A DNA stretch of 64,000 nucleotides from Sphingosinicella sp942492965 (GTDB lineage Bacteria > Pseudomonadota > Alphaproteobacteria > Sphingomonadales > Sphingomonadaceae), in contig OW818656.1 in the NCBI GenBank assembly GCA_942492965.1, positions 1,426,001-1,490,000 on the forward strand, written 5' to 3'. The translations under genes and the position numbers were made by a program. The notes below the pieces were generated by a model. That model was not told the origin of the DNA and did no database searches. It saw only the letters and a list, made by a program, of their open reading frames with translations. Within the stretch, counting starts at the first letter, position 1. The number at the start of each line of letters is the position of its first letter. Positions 24,823-33,159 of the stretch are shown here, piece by piece.

Positions 24823-26892
24823 ATGACCGACACCAGCCGCCGGAATTTCCTCCGCACCGCCGCAGCCGGCGCCGCGCTCTCCGCGCTTCCGGCCAGCATC
24901 GCGCGCGCCATGGCGATCGCCCCCGCGCGCGTCACGGGCACGATCAAGGACGTGCAGCACATCGTGATCCTGATGCAGGAGAACCGCTCCTTCGATCATT
25001 ATTTCGGCACGATGCGCGGCGTGCGCGGCTTCGGCGATCGTCACCCGATCCCGATGCGCGGCGACCGTACCGTCTGGCAGCAATCGGACGGCAAGCGCGA
25101 GCTTCCGCCCTATCATCTCGATACGAAGACCACCGATGCGCTGAAGGTGCCCGGCACGCCGCACAGCTTCGCGGACGCGCAGGCCGCGTGGAGCCAGGGC
25201 CGCTTCGGCGAATGGCCGCGTTACAAGAATCCCTATTCGATGGGCTATTACCGGCGCGAGGACATTCCCTTCCAGTTCGCGCTCGCCGAGAATTTCACGA
25301 TCTGCGACGCCTATCACTGCTCGGTGACCTCAGGCACCGATCCCAACCGCATCGTGTTCTGGACCGGCTCCAACTTCGATCCGCAGGCCGTCGCGAAGGG
25401 CGAGAATTGCACCGATGTGAATTCGGAGCCGAACAACCTCCGCTGCTGGGTGAAGGGTGCGCTGCCCTCGCCGGGCTACACCTATCAGGGCAATGCGCTC
25501 ACCTGGCCGACGATCCCCGACGTGCTGCAAGATGCAGGCATCGATTGGCGCATCTATCAGGATCCGAACGACAACTGGACGGGCGCGATGCACGGCTGCC
25601 TCGGTTCGCAGAGCTTCCGCGACGCAAAGCCGGGTTCCGAGCTCTACAAGCGCGGCATGAGCGAATACACGCTGCTCCAACTCGCGGACGATGTGAAGAA
25701 CGGCACGCTCCCCGCCGTCTCGTGGGTCTTGCCGCCCAAGGAATGGTCGGAGCATCCGAGCGCCTCGACGCCGCTGCAGGGCGCCGAATTCACCGCGATG
25801 GTGCTCGATGCGCTGACATCGAACCCCGAAGTCTGGGCGAAGACCGCCTTCTTCCTCACGTTCGACGAGAACGACGGCCAGTTCGATCACGTGCCCCCCG
25901 CCGCGCCACCGTCCTACGATATGGAGGGCAATCTCTGCGGCAAGACGACGATGCCGATCGCCGGGCATTATTTCAACGACACCGCCGGCAAATACACAGA
26001 CCCCACCGACGACATCAGCGGCAAGGTCCGCCCGTGGGCGATGGGGCCGCGCGTGCCGATGTACGTCGTCTCGCCGTGGAGCCGCGGCGGCTGGGTCACC
26101 TCCGAGGTGATGGACCACACCTCGATCGGCCAGTTCCTCGAAAAGCGTTTCGACATCACGATCCCCGCGATCAGCCCGTGGCACCGCGCGGTGAGCGGCG
26201 ATCTGACCTCGGCGTTCGATTTCGCCGCGCCGACGGACACGAGCTTCCCGCCGCTGCCGCCGGTGACGGGCGCATCGGGCGTCGTCCTCGCGCACATGCA
26301 GCGCCCGAAGATCATGCCGCCGGAAACCCCGCAGCCGCTCTGGCAGGAGGCGGGCACGCGCCCCTCGCGCGCGCTGCCCTACGAACTCCACGCCGACATG
26401 CGCGTCGATGCGAAGCGCCGCGCCGTCACGATCGATTTCGCGAACACCGGCACGGCGGGCGCGGTGTTCCACGTCTACGACAAGCTCCACCTCGACCGTA
26501 TCCCGCGCCGCTACACCGTGGAAGCCGGCAAGCGCCTTTCCGACGACTGGGCGGTGGAAGCGGACGGATCGTTCGACCTCTGGCTGATCGGCCCCAACGG
26601 CTTCGTGCGCGCAATCAAAGGCTCGCTCGCCGAAAACGCCACGCCGCCAGTCGTGACCGCACGCTACGATCGCAAGGGCGCGGCGCTCAAGCTCGCCTCA
26701 AGCGGCGAAGCCACGCTGCGCAGCGAACACTACGCGGCCATGTCGCAGCCACTGAAAGCCGCCCACGTCTGGTCCGCGAAAGACTCGCAAGGCTGGTACG
26801 ACCTCACCGTCACCGCGCCCGGCTTCGAGCAGCGCTTCGCGGGCCGCATCGAAACCGGCCGTCACGGCATCAGCGATCCGGCCGAGGCCTAA
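24823..26892 (+). CDS. Exported phospholipase C (phosphocholine-type)
   Basis: 689 aa. A twin-arginine signal (TSRRNFLRTAAAGAALSALP) exports it folded. The phosphoesterase domain shows the metal motif LMQENRSFDHYFGTMRG, CSVTSGTDPNR, with the nucleophile region, and FLTFDENDGQFDHVPP. Two C-terminal DUF756-like domains follow (from about residue 500, LPYELHADMRVD onward). This matches bacterial PlcH/PlcN enzymes, which cleave phosphatidylcholine or sphingomyelin to phosphocholine. The ATG at 24823 follows GAAAGG, 22 nt after the permease stop. It would supply a phosphate ester for the importer just upstream. It overlaps the convergent mdeB-like gene by 4 bp. Confidence 0.9.
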   Translation: MTDTSRRNFLRTAAAGAALSALPASIARAMAIAPARVTGTIKDVQHIVILMQENRSFDHYFGTMRGVRGFGDRHPIPMRGDRTVWQQSDGKRELPPYHLDTKTTDALKVPGTPHSFADAQAAWSQGRFGEWPRYKNPYSMGYYRREDIPFQFALAENFTICDAYHCSVTSGTDPNRIVFWTGSNFDPQAVAKGENCTDVNSEPNNLRCWVKGALPSPGYTYQGNALTWPTIPDVLQDAGIDWRIYQDPNDNWTGAMHGCLGSQSFRDAKPGSELYKRGMSEYTLLQLADDVKNGTLPAVSWVLPPKEWSEHPSASTPLQGAEFTAMVLDALTSNPEVWAKTAFFLTFDENDGQFDHVPPAAPPSYDMEGNLCGKTTMPIAGHYFNDTAGKYTDPTDDISGKVRPWAMGPRVPMYVVSPWSRGGWVTSEVMDHTSIGQFLEKRFDITIPAISPWHRAVSGDLTSAFDFAAPTDTSFPPLPPVTGASGVVLAHMQRPKIMPPETPQPLWQEAGTRPSRALPYELHADMRVDAKRRAVTIDFANTGTAGAVFHVYDKLHLDRIPRRYTVEAGKRLSDDWAVEADGSFDLWLIGPNGFVRAIKGSLAENATPPVVTARYDRKGAALKLASSGEATLRSEHYAAMSQPLKAAHVWSAKDSQGWYDLTVTAPGFEQRFAGRIETGRHGISDPAEA

Positions 26893-29219
26893 AGAAACAG
26901 CTCCGCCGCCGCCTCCACGATCGCATCCGCGTTCAGGCGGTGGATGCGATACGTGTCCGCAAGGTTGCCGGTCTGCCCGAAGCGGTCGACGCCGAGCGGG
27001 CTGACGCGGTGGCCGCGCACGCCGCCGAGCCACGACAGCGCCGCCGGAGACCCGTCGAGCACCGTCACCAGCCCCGCATTCGGCGCCAGCGTGCCGAGCA
27101 GCGTCTCGATGTGCGACGTCTCTTTCGCGCGCCCCTGCCAGCGTGCCGCACGCGCCGCGCTCCAGTCGCGGTGGAGCAGCGTCGGCGAGGTGACCGCGAG
27201 CAGCCCGAGCCCCGGCAGGTCCGCCTCCAGCAGTTCCCACGCCGCGATCGCATCGGGCATCACCGCGCCCATCGCCACGACCGCCGCCTCGCTGCCCTCC
27301 GCCGGCTGCCGCAGCCAGTAAGCGCCCATCAGCGCGTCCGCCTGCCAGGCATCGTCCTCGCGCCGCGCCTGCAGGATGGTGCGCGTCGTCAGGCGGAAAT
27401 AGATCGATCCGCCGTCCGCCGCCTGCATGTGGCGGAAACCGTGTTCCATCATCAGCGCCAGTTCGTCCGCAAACGCGGGTTCGTAATGCGTCAGCCCCGG
27501 CTGGCCCATCGCGATCAGCGGCGGGTTGATCGATTGGTGCGCGCCGCCTTCGGGCCCCAGCGTCACGCCCGAAGGCGTCGCCACCAGCATGAAGCGCGCG
27601 TCCTGATAGCAGGCGTAATTCAGCGCATCGAGCCCGCGCGCGATGAAGGGGTCGTACACCGTCCCCACCGGCATCAGCTGCGCGCCGAACAGGTCGCCCG
27701 CAAGCCCCAGCGCGCCGAGCACGAGGAACAGGTTGTTCTCCGCAATGCCGAGTTCGATGTGCTGCCCGGCAGGCGCGCCGGACCATTTCTGCGCCGACGG
27801 AATCTTCGCCTTCTGGAACACGTCGGCAAGGTCCTGCCGCCGGAACAGCCCGCGCTGGTTCACCCAGCCGCCGAGGTTCGTGGAAACGGTCACGTCGGGC
27901 GATGTCGTCACGATCCGCGCGGCGAGCGGATGGCCCGATTTCGCCAGCTCGAAGAGTATCTTCCCGAATGCCGCCTGCGTCGATTGCTCCGCCTCGCGCG
28001 GCGCGTCCAGCGTCGGCACGGGCACTGAATCGATCGGCCGCGCGTCCTTCTGCTGGCGGATCGGCGCGGCCTCCAGCATCGCCTTCGCCGCTGCGGCCGC
28101 GTTGCCGCCAAGCCCCGCCCACGGCTCCCATTCCTCGCCCTCGGCGATGCCCAGCCGCCCGCGCAGCTCCGCGATCTGCCCCGGCGTCATCAGCCCGGAA
28201 TGGTTGTCCTTGTGCCCGGCGAGCGGCAGGCCATAGCCCTTGATCGTATAGGCGATGAAAATCGTCGGCCGGTCGTCCTGCGCCCCGTCGAACGCGTCCG
28301 TCAGCGTTTCAAGGCAATGCCCGCCCAGGTTCGTCATCAGCTCCGCGAGCGCCGCATCGTCGCGCTTGCCGAGCAGCGCCTTCACGCCGCGCACGCTGCC
28401 GATGTCCGCCTCCAGCCGCGCGCGCCACGCCACCCCGCCCTGGTAGGTGAGCGCCGCATATTCGGCGTTCGGGCAATTGTCGATCCAGTCCGCGAGCGCC
28501 TGCCCGCCCGGCTCCTTGAACGCCGCGCGCTGGTGCCGCCCGTGCTTCAGCGTCACCACGCGCCAGCCGCAGGTTTCGAAGATGTCGTCGAAGCGGCGGA
28601 ACATGCGGTCGGCGGTCGTCGCGTCTAGCGACTGCCGGTTATAGTCCACGATCCACCAGCAGTTGCGGATGTCGTGCTTGTACGCCTCGATCAGGCATTC
28701 ATAGATATTGCCCTCGTCGAGTTCCGCGTCGCCCATCAGCGCGATCATGCGGCCCGTGTCCGCCTCCGCCATCAGCCCGTGCGCGACCATATAATCCTGC
28801 ACAAGGCTCGCGAACGCCGTGATCGCAACGCCCAGCCCCACCGATCCGGTCGAGAAATCCACCGGGATCACGTCCTTGGTGCGCGAAGGGTAGGATTGCA
28901 CGCCGCCCAGCCCGCGAAACGCCTTCAGCCTGTCCAGGCTTTCGTTCCCCAGCATGTAGTGGATCGCGTGGAGCAGCGGCCCGGCGTGCGGCTTCACCGC
29001 CACGCGGTCGTTCGGCCCCAGCGCGTGGAAATACAGCGCCGCCATGATCGCGCTCATCGAAGCGCAGCTCGCCTGATGCCCGCCCACCTTGATGCCGTCC
29101 ACGTTCTCGCGGATGTGGTTGGCGTTGTGGATCGTCCACGCCGCCAGCCAGCGCAGCCGCGTCTCCAGGTCTTCGAGCGTGCTCACCGTATCGGGGCTGG
29201 AAACCGTCACCGTCATCAT
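26889..29219 (-). CDS. Homodimeric 2-oxoacid dehydrogenase E1 component (MdeB/AceE-like)
   Basis: 776 aa thiamine-diphosphate enzyme of the AceE type with both halves in one chain. Seen: HIRENVDGIKVGGHQASCASM, the ThDP site ALMGDAELDEGNIYECL to IVDYNRQSLD, FIAYTIKGYGLPLAGHKDNHSG, and in the second half IELGIAENNLFLVLGALGL and GVTLGPEGGAHQS. It is shorter than typical AceE (about 890 aa) and closer to MdeB, the 2-oxobutyrate dehydrogenase E1 of Pseudomonas putida methionine degradation. The divergent Lrp gene also matches the mdeR/mdeB layout, but no methionine gamma-lyase lies here. E2 and E3 subunits are also absent from the window. Confidence 0.8.
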   Translation of the reverse strand: MMTVTVSSPDTVSTLEDLETRLRWLAAWTIHNANHIRENVDGIKVGGHQASCASMSAIMAALYFHALGPNDRVAVKPHAGPLLHAIHYMLGNESLDRLKAFRGLGGVQSYPSRTKDVIPVDFSTGSVGLGVAITAFASLVQDYMVAHGLMAEADTGRMIALMGDAELDEGNIYECLIEAYKHDIRNCWWIVDYNRQSLDATTADRMFRRFDDIFETCGWRVVTLKHGRHQRAAFKEPGGQALADWIDNCPNAEYAALTYQGGVAWRARLEADIGSVRGVKALLGKRDDAALAELMTNLGGHCLETLTDAFDGAQDDRPTIFIAYTIKGYGLPLAGHKDNHSGLMTPGQIAELRGRLGIAEGEEWEPWAGLGGNAAAAAKAMLEAAPIRQQKDARPIDSVPVPTLDAPREAEQSTQAAFGKILFELAKSGHPLAARIVTTSPDVTVSTNLGGWVNQRGLFRRQDLADVFQKAKIPSAQKWSGAPAGQHIELGIAENNLFLVLGALGLAGDLFGAQLMPVGTVYDPFIARGLDALNYACYQDARFMLVATPSGVTLGPEGGAHQSINPPLIAMGQPGLTHYEPAFADELALMMEHGFRHMQAADGGSIYFRLTTRTILQARREDDAWQADALMGAYWLRQPAEGSEAAVVAMGAVMPDAIAAWELLEADLPGLGLLAVTSPTLLHRDWSAARAARWQGRAKETSHIETLLGTLAPNAGLVTVLDGSPAALSWLGGVRGHRVSPLGVDRFGQTGNLADTYRIHRLNADAIVEAAAELFL

Positions 29220-29346
29220 GTCGCTCCGCGCACTGTGCCAGCCGTTCGTATATTACGCGGAAGCGCGCGCGGTCCTTGCGAAATGGGCTCGACAGGCGGC
29301 ACGTTTTGGCAGAAACGATTGCCGGAAACCGTCAGGAAGCAATTTT

Positions 29347-29811
29347 ATGCCAACCCCGCCGCTCGATGCGCTTGATGTCAAAATCCTCGAATGTCTTCAG
29401 GAAGACGGGCGCATCACCAATCAGGAGCTTTCGGACAAGGTCGGCCTGTCGCCGAGCCCGTGCCTGCGCCGCGTGCGCCAGCTGGAGGCGGCGGGCATCA
29501 TCACCGGCTATGTCGCGCTGGTCAGCCCCGATCAGGTCGGCCTCACGATCAGCGCCTTCGTGCGCGTGCGGCTCAATCAGCAGGACGAAAAGCACCTCGA
29601 CATCTTCGAAACCGCCGTCGCCGCCTTTCCGGAGGTGATGGAATGTTACCTGATGACCGGCGAAGCCGACTACCAGCTCCGCGTCCTCGTCCCCTCACTC
29701 GCCGATTTCGAGGACGTGCTGCGGCGACTGACGCGCATCGAGGGGGTGGCGCAGGTGACGACGAGCTTTGCGCTGCGGCCGATTGTTTACAAGACGGCGG
29801 TGCCGGTTTGA
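29347..29811 (+). CDS. Lrp/AsnC-family regulator (MdeR-like position)
   Basis: 154 aa. The N-terminal winged helix reads LDVKILECLQEDGRITNQELSDKVGLSPSPCLRRVRQLE. The C-terminal RAM domain, about residues 65-150, includes ECYLMTGEADYQLRVLVPSL. The ATG at 29347 follows AGGAAG. It is divergent from the 2-oxoacid dehydrogenase gene across 127 nt and presumably controls it in response to an amino acid. The stop TGA is followed at once by nine G residues. Confidence 0.87.
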   Translation: MPTPPLDALDVKILECLQEDGRITNQELSDKVGLSPSPCLRRVRQLEAAGIITGYVALVSPDQVGLTISAFVRVRLNQQDEKHLDIFETAVAAFPEVMECYLMTGEADYQLRVLVPSLADFEDVLRRLTRIEGVAQVTTSFALRPIVYKTAVPV

Positions 29812-30018
29812 GGGGGGGGGTATTGGCGGTGGCCCTGGCAAACTTGCTGCCAAGGGACTGCTGAGAATCCGTTGTCGGCCCACGCCTTCAGGTGGATCAT
29901 CCCGCCGCCGCTGAATACGGCTCCAAGTGCAAAGCAGACAGGCTTGGAATGTCTCGTAAGACCGTTTGGAAGGTCAAAATCAGGGTGATAAGAGCGTCAT
30001 TCTATCGGATTCGAAACA
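29812..30018. other. Non-coding left edge of the accessory insertion
   Basis: 207 bp starting with a nine-G run just after the Lrp stop. Base composition drops along it. No gene, tRNA, integrase site or clear repeat was found; a promoter for the next gene must lie here, but no convincing -35/-10 pair was seen. Confidence 0.4.
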
Positions 30019-30810
30019 ATGGTAAAAACACCAAAAGACTTGACCCAGTTAAAGGCAGATTTTGACGAAGCGATTGAGCTGCTCGAAATCGCGTGCTCGA
30101 CCTTTGACTGCGTGACCTTCAACGCGGCGAAGACCATCTCAAACTTACTTCACCAGCTGGTGGACGACCGCGGCGCCAATAAATCGCACGCGACCAAGCT
30201 GGGGTTCGCTACAACATTGAAGATCTGGAAAACGCCTGCGACACTGGGTGGCTCCGGCTTCAGCAATCCCTTAGCAGGGGTCATGATGGGTCTCGGCTCG
30301 GGGCCGAGCGGTCCGACGCCTCGGGCTTTCAATGTTCCGTCCTACCTGCACGAAGGACACGACAAGATTCCAGCAGCGAAAGATTGCATGACCGGCTGGC
30401 TTGACGAACCGATCATTCGCCTAAGAAGCGACGAACAGCTCAGTCGGCGTAGGCTGTTGCGTTTGGTGCGCGATCAGGATGCAGGGGCGCACTCAGACAC
30501 TTCGCTCGATCAACTATACGTCGATTTCAAGCATTCGATGACGATCAGCCCCCATTCGGAGATCGTCATCATGGGTAAGGCTACACCCGTCGCATCCCTG
30601 TTGCAAAACCCTGCCCTCGCGTCGCTTAGGCAGATTGCGCATGAATTCTTGAGCTCAATCTACAGTGACGTAAATTTGCGTCCAAAGCGCCATCCGCGGT
30701 GCATGATTTACCAGTACGGAAATGGCGGCACCCTAACAACAGTTCGTCGGCCGAAGAACTATCCTGATCGGCCTATCTCTGCCCCAAAAGACATCCTGAT
30801 CGAGCACTAG
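30019..30810 (+). CDS. Uncharacterised accessory protein with an R-x6-H motif
   Basis: 263 aa, not assigned to a named family. It has no signal peptide or membrane segment. An N-terminal helical part, ACSTFDCVTFNAAKTISNLLHQL, is followed by a Gly/Pro-rich stretch near residues 78-102. RDQDAGAHSD at 151-160 has Arg, a polar residue and a His six residues on, the spacing used by HEPN ribonucleases (R-polar-x(3-5)-H). Its codon use and composition are clearly more AT-rich than the flanking genes, which suggests transfer. It is convergent with the other island gene, 108 bp apart. Role unknown; a defence function is a guess. Confidence 0.65.
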   Translation: MVKTPKDLTQLKADFDEAIELLEIACSTFDCVTFNAAKTISNLLHQLVDDRGANKSHATKLGFATTLKIWKTPATLGGSGFSNPLAGVMMGLGSGPSGPTPRAFNVPSYLHEGHDKIPAAKDCMTGWLDEPIIRLRSDEQLSRRRLLRLVRDQDAGAHSDTSLDQLYVDFKHSMTISPHSEIVIMGKATPVASLLQNPALASLRQIAHEFLSSIYSDVNLRPKRHPRCMIYQYGNGGTLTTVRRPKNYPDRPISAPKDILIEH

Positions 30811-30918
30811 GCGACAGCCAAATTTGTATTGGGTGTTCGATCCGGGCCGAACAGATCGACACGGAAATCCAAAGGCCAATTTTCCTGATTTAACGCAGGA
30901 GCGGCATCAACCTTATGA

Positions 30919-31653
30919 TTAATCTCGTCTCCGCGCGCGTTGTTTTGTTTTCTCGACTTTACGGCGTGCGCTCACGCTGTTGGCAACGCGCTCCGAAATC
31001 TCGACGTCCTTATCAAGCTTGTGACGAAAGGTAGAAAATTCATTACCTGTTCTGTCGGCGAATGCAGGGTAAAAGAACCCGTTAATCAGGCACTCCATAC
31101 GATCCCTGGCCTGCTCAAGTTCGGAAATAAGCCTATCAAGGTCTGCCCCCGATACGAGGAAACTGCCTTCGTAAATTGAAGAGCTATCGATATCTGCGTT
31201 GCACGTTCCAGCCTTCTTTACAGCCTCAAAGGCTTGACCGAGGATATGTTTCGCATCGGGACGAAGTAACGCCAAATCATCCTCGAAGCCTTCCGCAACT
31301 GCCCAGACGCGGTGTGCCAACTCATCACGTTTACACGCCGGTTTCTTTACAAGTCGCAGCACGATCCGGATGACATCCGCTGTCGCCGGTTCCAAACGCG
31401 CTTTTGCTTCGTCCTCAATCTTGTCGACACGACGGTCCCACCCCTTCTGGCGGTCGAACTCCATTCTTGCAGTTTGGTCCGCGTTGGTGACCAGCGTGAA
31501 GAGTAGGTCAAGGTCCTTCTCAAGTGAGCTCCATCGGGCGAACACGCTCGCAATTTTTGGACTGAGCTTTACGACGCCAGGCTGATTAAGCACTGGCTCA
31601 GCGCAAATAATGATTTTCGTATCAGAAGGGATCTGACGGTCGCTTATAGACAT
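30919..31653 (-). CDS. Uncharacterised accessory protein with an R-x4-H (HEPN-like) motif
   Basis: 244 aa, not recognised. Probably all alpha-helical, with SVFARWSSLEKDLDLLFTLV near 37-56 and a second helix pair. KRDELAHRVWAV (109-120) contains R-D-x3-H, the exact HEPN-type spacing with a polar residue after Arg. The C-terminal tail is Lys/Arg-rich (KVEKTKQRARRRD) and could bind nucleic acid. Composition is AT-richer than the flanks. It runs convergent to the other island gene. No toxin partner, antitoxin or integrase is adjacent. Confidence 0.65.
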   Translation of the reverse strand: MSISDRQIPSDTKIIICAEPVLNQPGVVKLSPKIASVFARWSSLEKDLDLLFTLVTNADQTARMEFDRQKGWDRRVDKIEDEAKARLEPATADVIRIVLRLVKKPACKRDELAHRVWAVAEGFEDDLALLRPDAKHILGQAFEAVKKAGTCNADIDSSSIYEGSFLVSGADLDRLISELEQARDRMECLINGFFYPAFADRTGNEFSTFRHKLDKDVEISERVANSVSARRKVEKTKQRARRRD

Positions 31654-31719
31654 ACTTATGACATGTGTACGAGGTGAGCACGGATCAACCCTCTCGCCTG
31701 ATTCATAAGATTCCCCCCC

Positions 31720-32613
31720 TCACCCCTCCCAAGGCGGCACAGGCCCATACAGCCCCTCCAGAAAATCCGTGAACGCGCGCACCGCAGGCGCAATTTCGGG
31801 GCGGCGGGGGGAGACGGCGTAGATGCCGACGTCCGCCGATCCCTCGCAGTCCGGCAGGATGCGCACCAGCCGCCCGGCGGCGAGGTCGGCGCTCACGTCC
31901 CATAGCGATCGCAGCGCGATGCCGACCCCGGCGATGCACAGTTCGCGGACGACCTCGCTCGAATTGGTGCGCACGCGGCTGGTGCCGTCGATGGCAACGG
32001 TTCTCCCATCCCCGTCCGTCAGCCGCCACGGAAACTGGCCGGTCGCCGCGAGCAGTTGGTGCCGCGCGAGGGCCGCTGTGTCCTCCGGCGCGCCGTGCGC
32101 GGCGATATAGGCGGGGGCCGCGCAGAGGATGCGGCGGTTGGTCGCCAGCCGCCGCGCGCTCACGCCGCCGCCGACCGTGGGCGTGATCCGCACGGCAACG
32201 TCGATGCGCGCCGCCATCAGGTCCACGAACCCGTCCGAAAGATCGAGATCGAGCGTGATGCGCGGATAATCATCCAGAAACCGCTTCAGGTGCGGCGCGA
32301 TGTGCAGCCGCCCGAACGATGTGGGCGCGGACACGCGCAGCAGACCCGCCGGGCCGTCCTTGTCGCCGCTCGCACGCGCCTCCGCCTCCGCCACCGCCTT
32401 CAGGATCGCCAGCACGTCTGCGTGAAAGCGTTCCCCCGTTTCGGTGAGCGCGAGCCGCCGCGTCGTGCGGTTGACGAGCGCCGCGCCGAGCCGCGCTTCC
32501 AGCCGCGCCAGCCGCTTCGAAACCATCGCAGGCGAAAGCCCCACCGCGCGCGCCGCCGCCGAAAGGCTGCCGCTTTCGATGATTCTGGCGAACAGCGCGT
32601 AATCGGCATCCAT
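31720..32613 (-). CDS. LysR-family regulator, divergent from glcG-glcB
   Basis: 297 aa. The winged helix is at the N terminus: ALFARIIESGSLSAAARAVGLSPAMVSKRLARLEARLG. The substrate-binding domain follows (LLRVSAPTSFGRLHIAPHL, GFVDLMAARIDVAVRI). The ATG at 32613 with AGGAA is preferred over an upstream in-frame start. It is divergent from glcG, 100 nt away, and so likely controls glyoxylate/malate synthase expression. Its stop TGA is followed by seven G residues at the right edge of the island. Confidence 0.87.
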   Translation of the reverse strand: MDADYALFARIIESGSLSAAARAVGLSPAMVSKRLARLEARLGAALVNRTTRRLALTETGERFHADVLAILKAVAEAEARASGDKDGPAGLLRVSAPTSFGRLHIAPHLKRFLDDYPRITLDLDLSDGFVDLMAARIDVAVRITPTVGGGVSARRLATNRRILCAAPAYIAAHGAPEDTAALARHQLLAATGQFPWRLTDGDGRTVAIDGTSRVRTNSSEVVRELCIAGVGIALRSLWDVSADLAAGRLVRILPDCEGSADVGIYAVSPRRPEIAPAVRAFTDFLEGLYGPVPPWEG

Positions 32614-32713
32614 CCGATTTGTTCCTGTGGTGAAAAGCTGCTTTAATTTTCGTTCGTCTACCGCACGAGTTCGCGTTCGTCTATGAACGCGCTGCACCAT
32701 CCCCGGAGACCAC

Positions 32714-33145
32714 ATGAGCCATATCAGCCTCGATCAGGCCAGAACGATCATCGCCGCCGCGCTCGCGCACGGCAAACAGCTCGGCCTGAAGCCGCTCGGT
32801 GTCGCCGTGGTGGATGCCGGGGGCCATTTGATCGCCTTCGAACGCGAAGATTGCACCGCCACGCTCCGCGCGCACATCGCCATCGGCAAGGCGGCGGGCG
32901 CGCTCGGGCTCGGCGTCTCCAGCCGCAGGATCGGCGAGATCGCCGCAGAGCGCCCCAGCTTCATCGCGGCGCTCGGCGCGATCGCCCCTGCCGGTCTCCT
33001 TCCGGCGGCGGGCGGCGTGATCGTCGTGGATGATGCAGGCCGCGGCATCGGCGCCGTCGGCGTCACCGGAGACACATCGGACAACGACGAGCTTTGCGCG
33101 TTCGCAGGGATCGCAGCGGCAAAGCTCAAGGCGCAGGGCGCCTGA
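32714..33145 (+). CDS. glcG: GlcG/HbpS family protein
   Basis: 143 aa single-domain GlcG/HbpS protein. Seen: SLDQARTIIAAALAHGKQLGLKPLGVAVVDAGGHLIAF and GGVIVVDDAGRGIGAVGVTGDTSDND. GlcG occurs in the glycolate-use operon (glc) but its biochemical role is not settled; related proteins bind heme. Here it lies 14 nt before malate synthase G, which supports a glycolate/glyoxylate context. Confidence 0.82.
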   Translation: MSHISLDQARTIIAAALAHGKQLGLKPLGVAVVDAGGHLIAFEREDCTATLRAHIAIGKAAGALGLGVSSRRIGEIAAERPSFIAALGAIAPAGLLPAAGGVIVVDDAGRGIGAVGVTGDTSDNDELCAFAGIAAAKLKAQGA

Positions 33146-33159
33146 AAAGGGAAATGACA

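Noticed and set aside
25188..28028. 946-codon open frame on the plus strand
   Set aside because: It runs out of frame through the phospholipase gene and antisense to the E1 gene. It is Arg/Pro/Ala-rich with no family motif, as expected for GC-rich DNA.
26889..29219. Transketolase
   Set aside because: The motif set (RENVDGIKVGGHQASCASM, VDYNRQSLD) is that of AceE/MdeB homodimeric E1 rather than transketolase.
29812..31719. Prophage or integrative element
   Set aside because: No integrase, tRNA target, structural phage gene or direct repeat was found; only two unknown genes.
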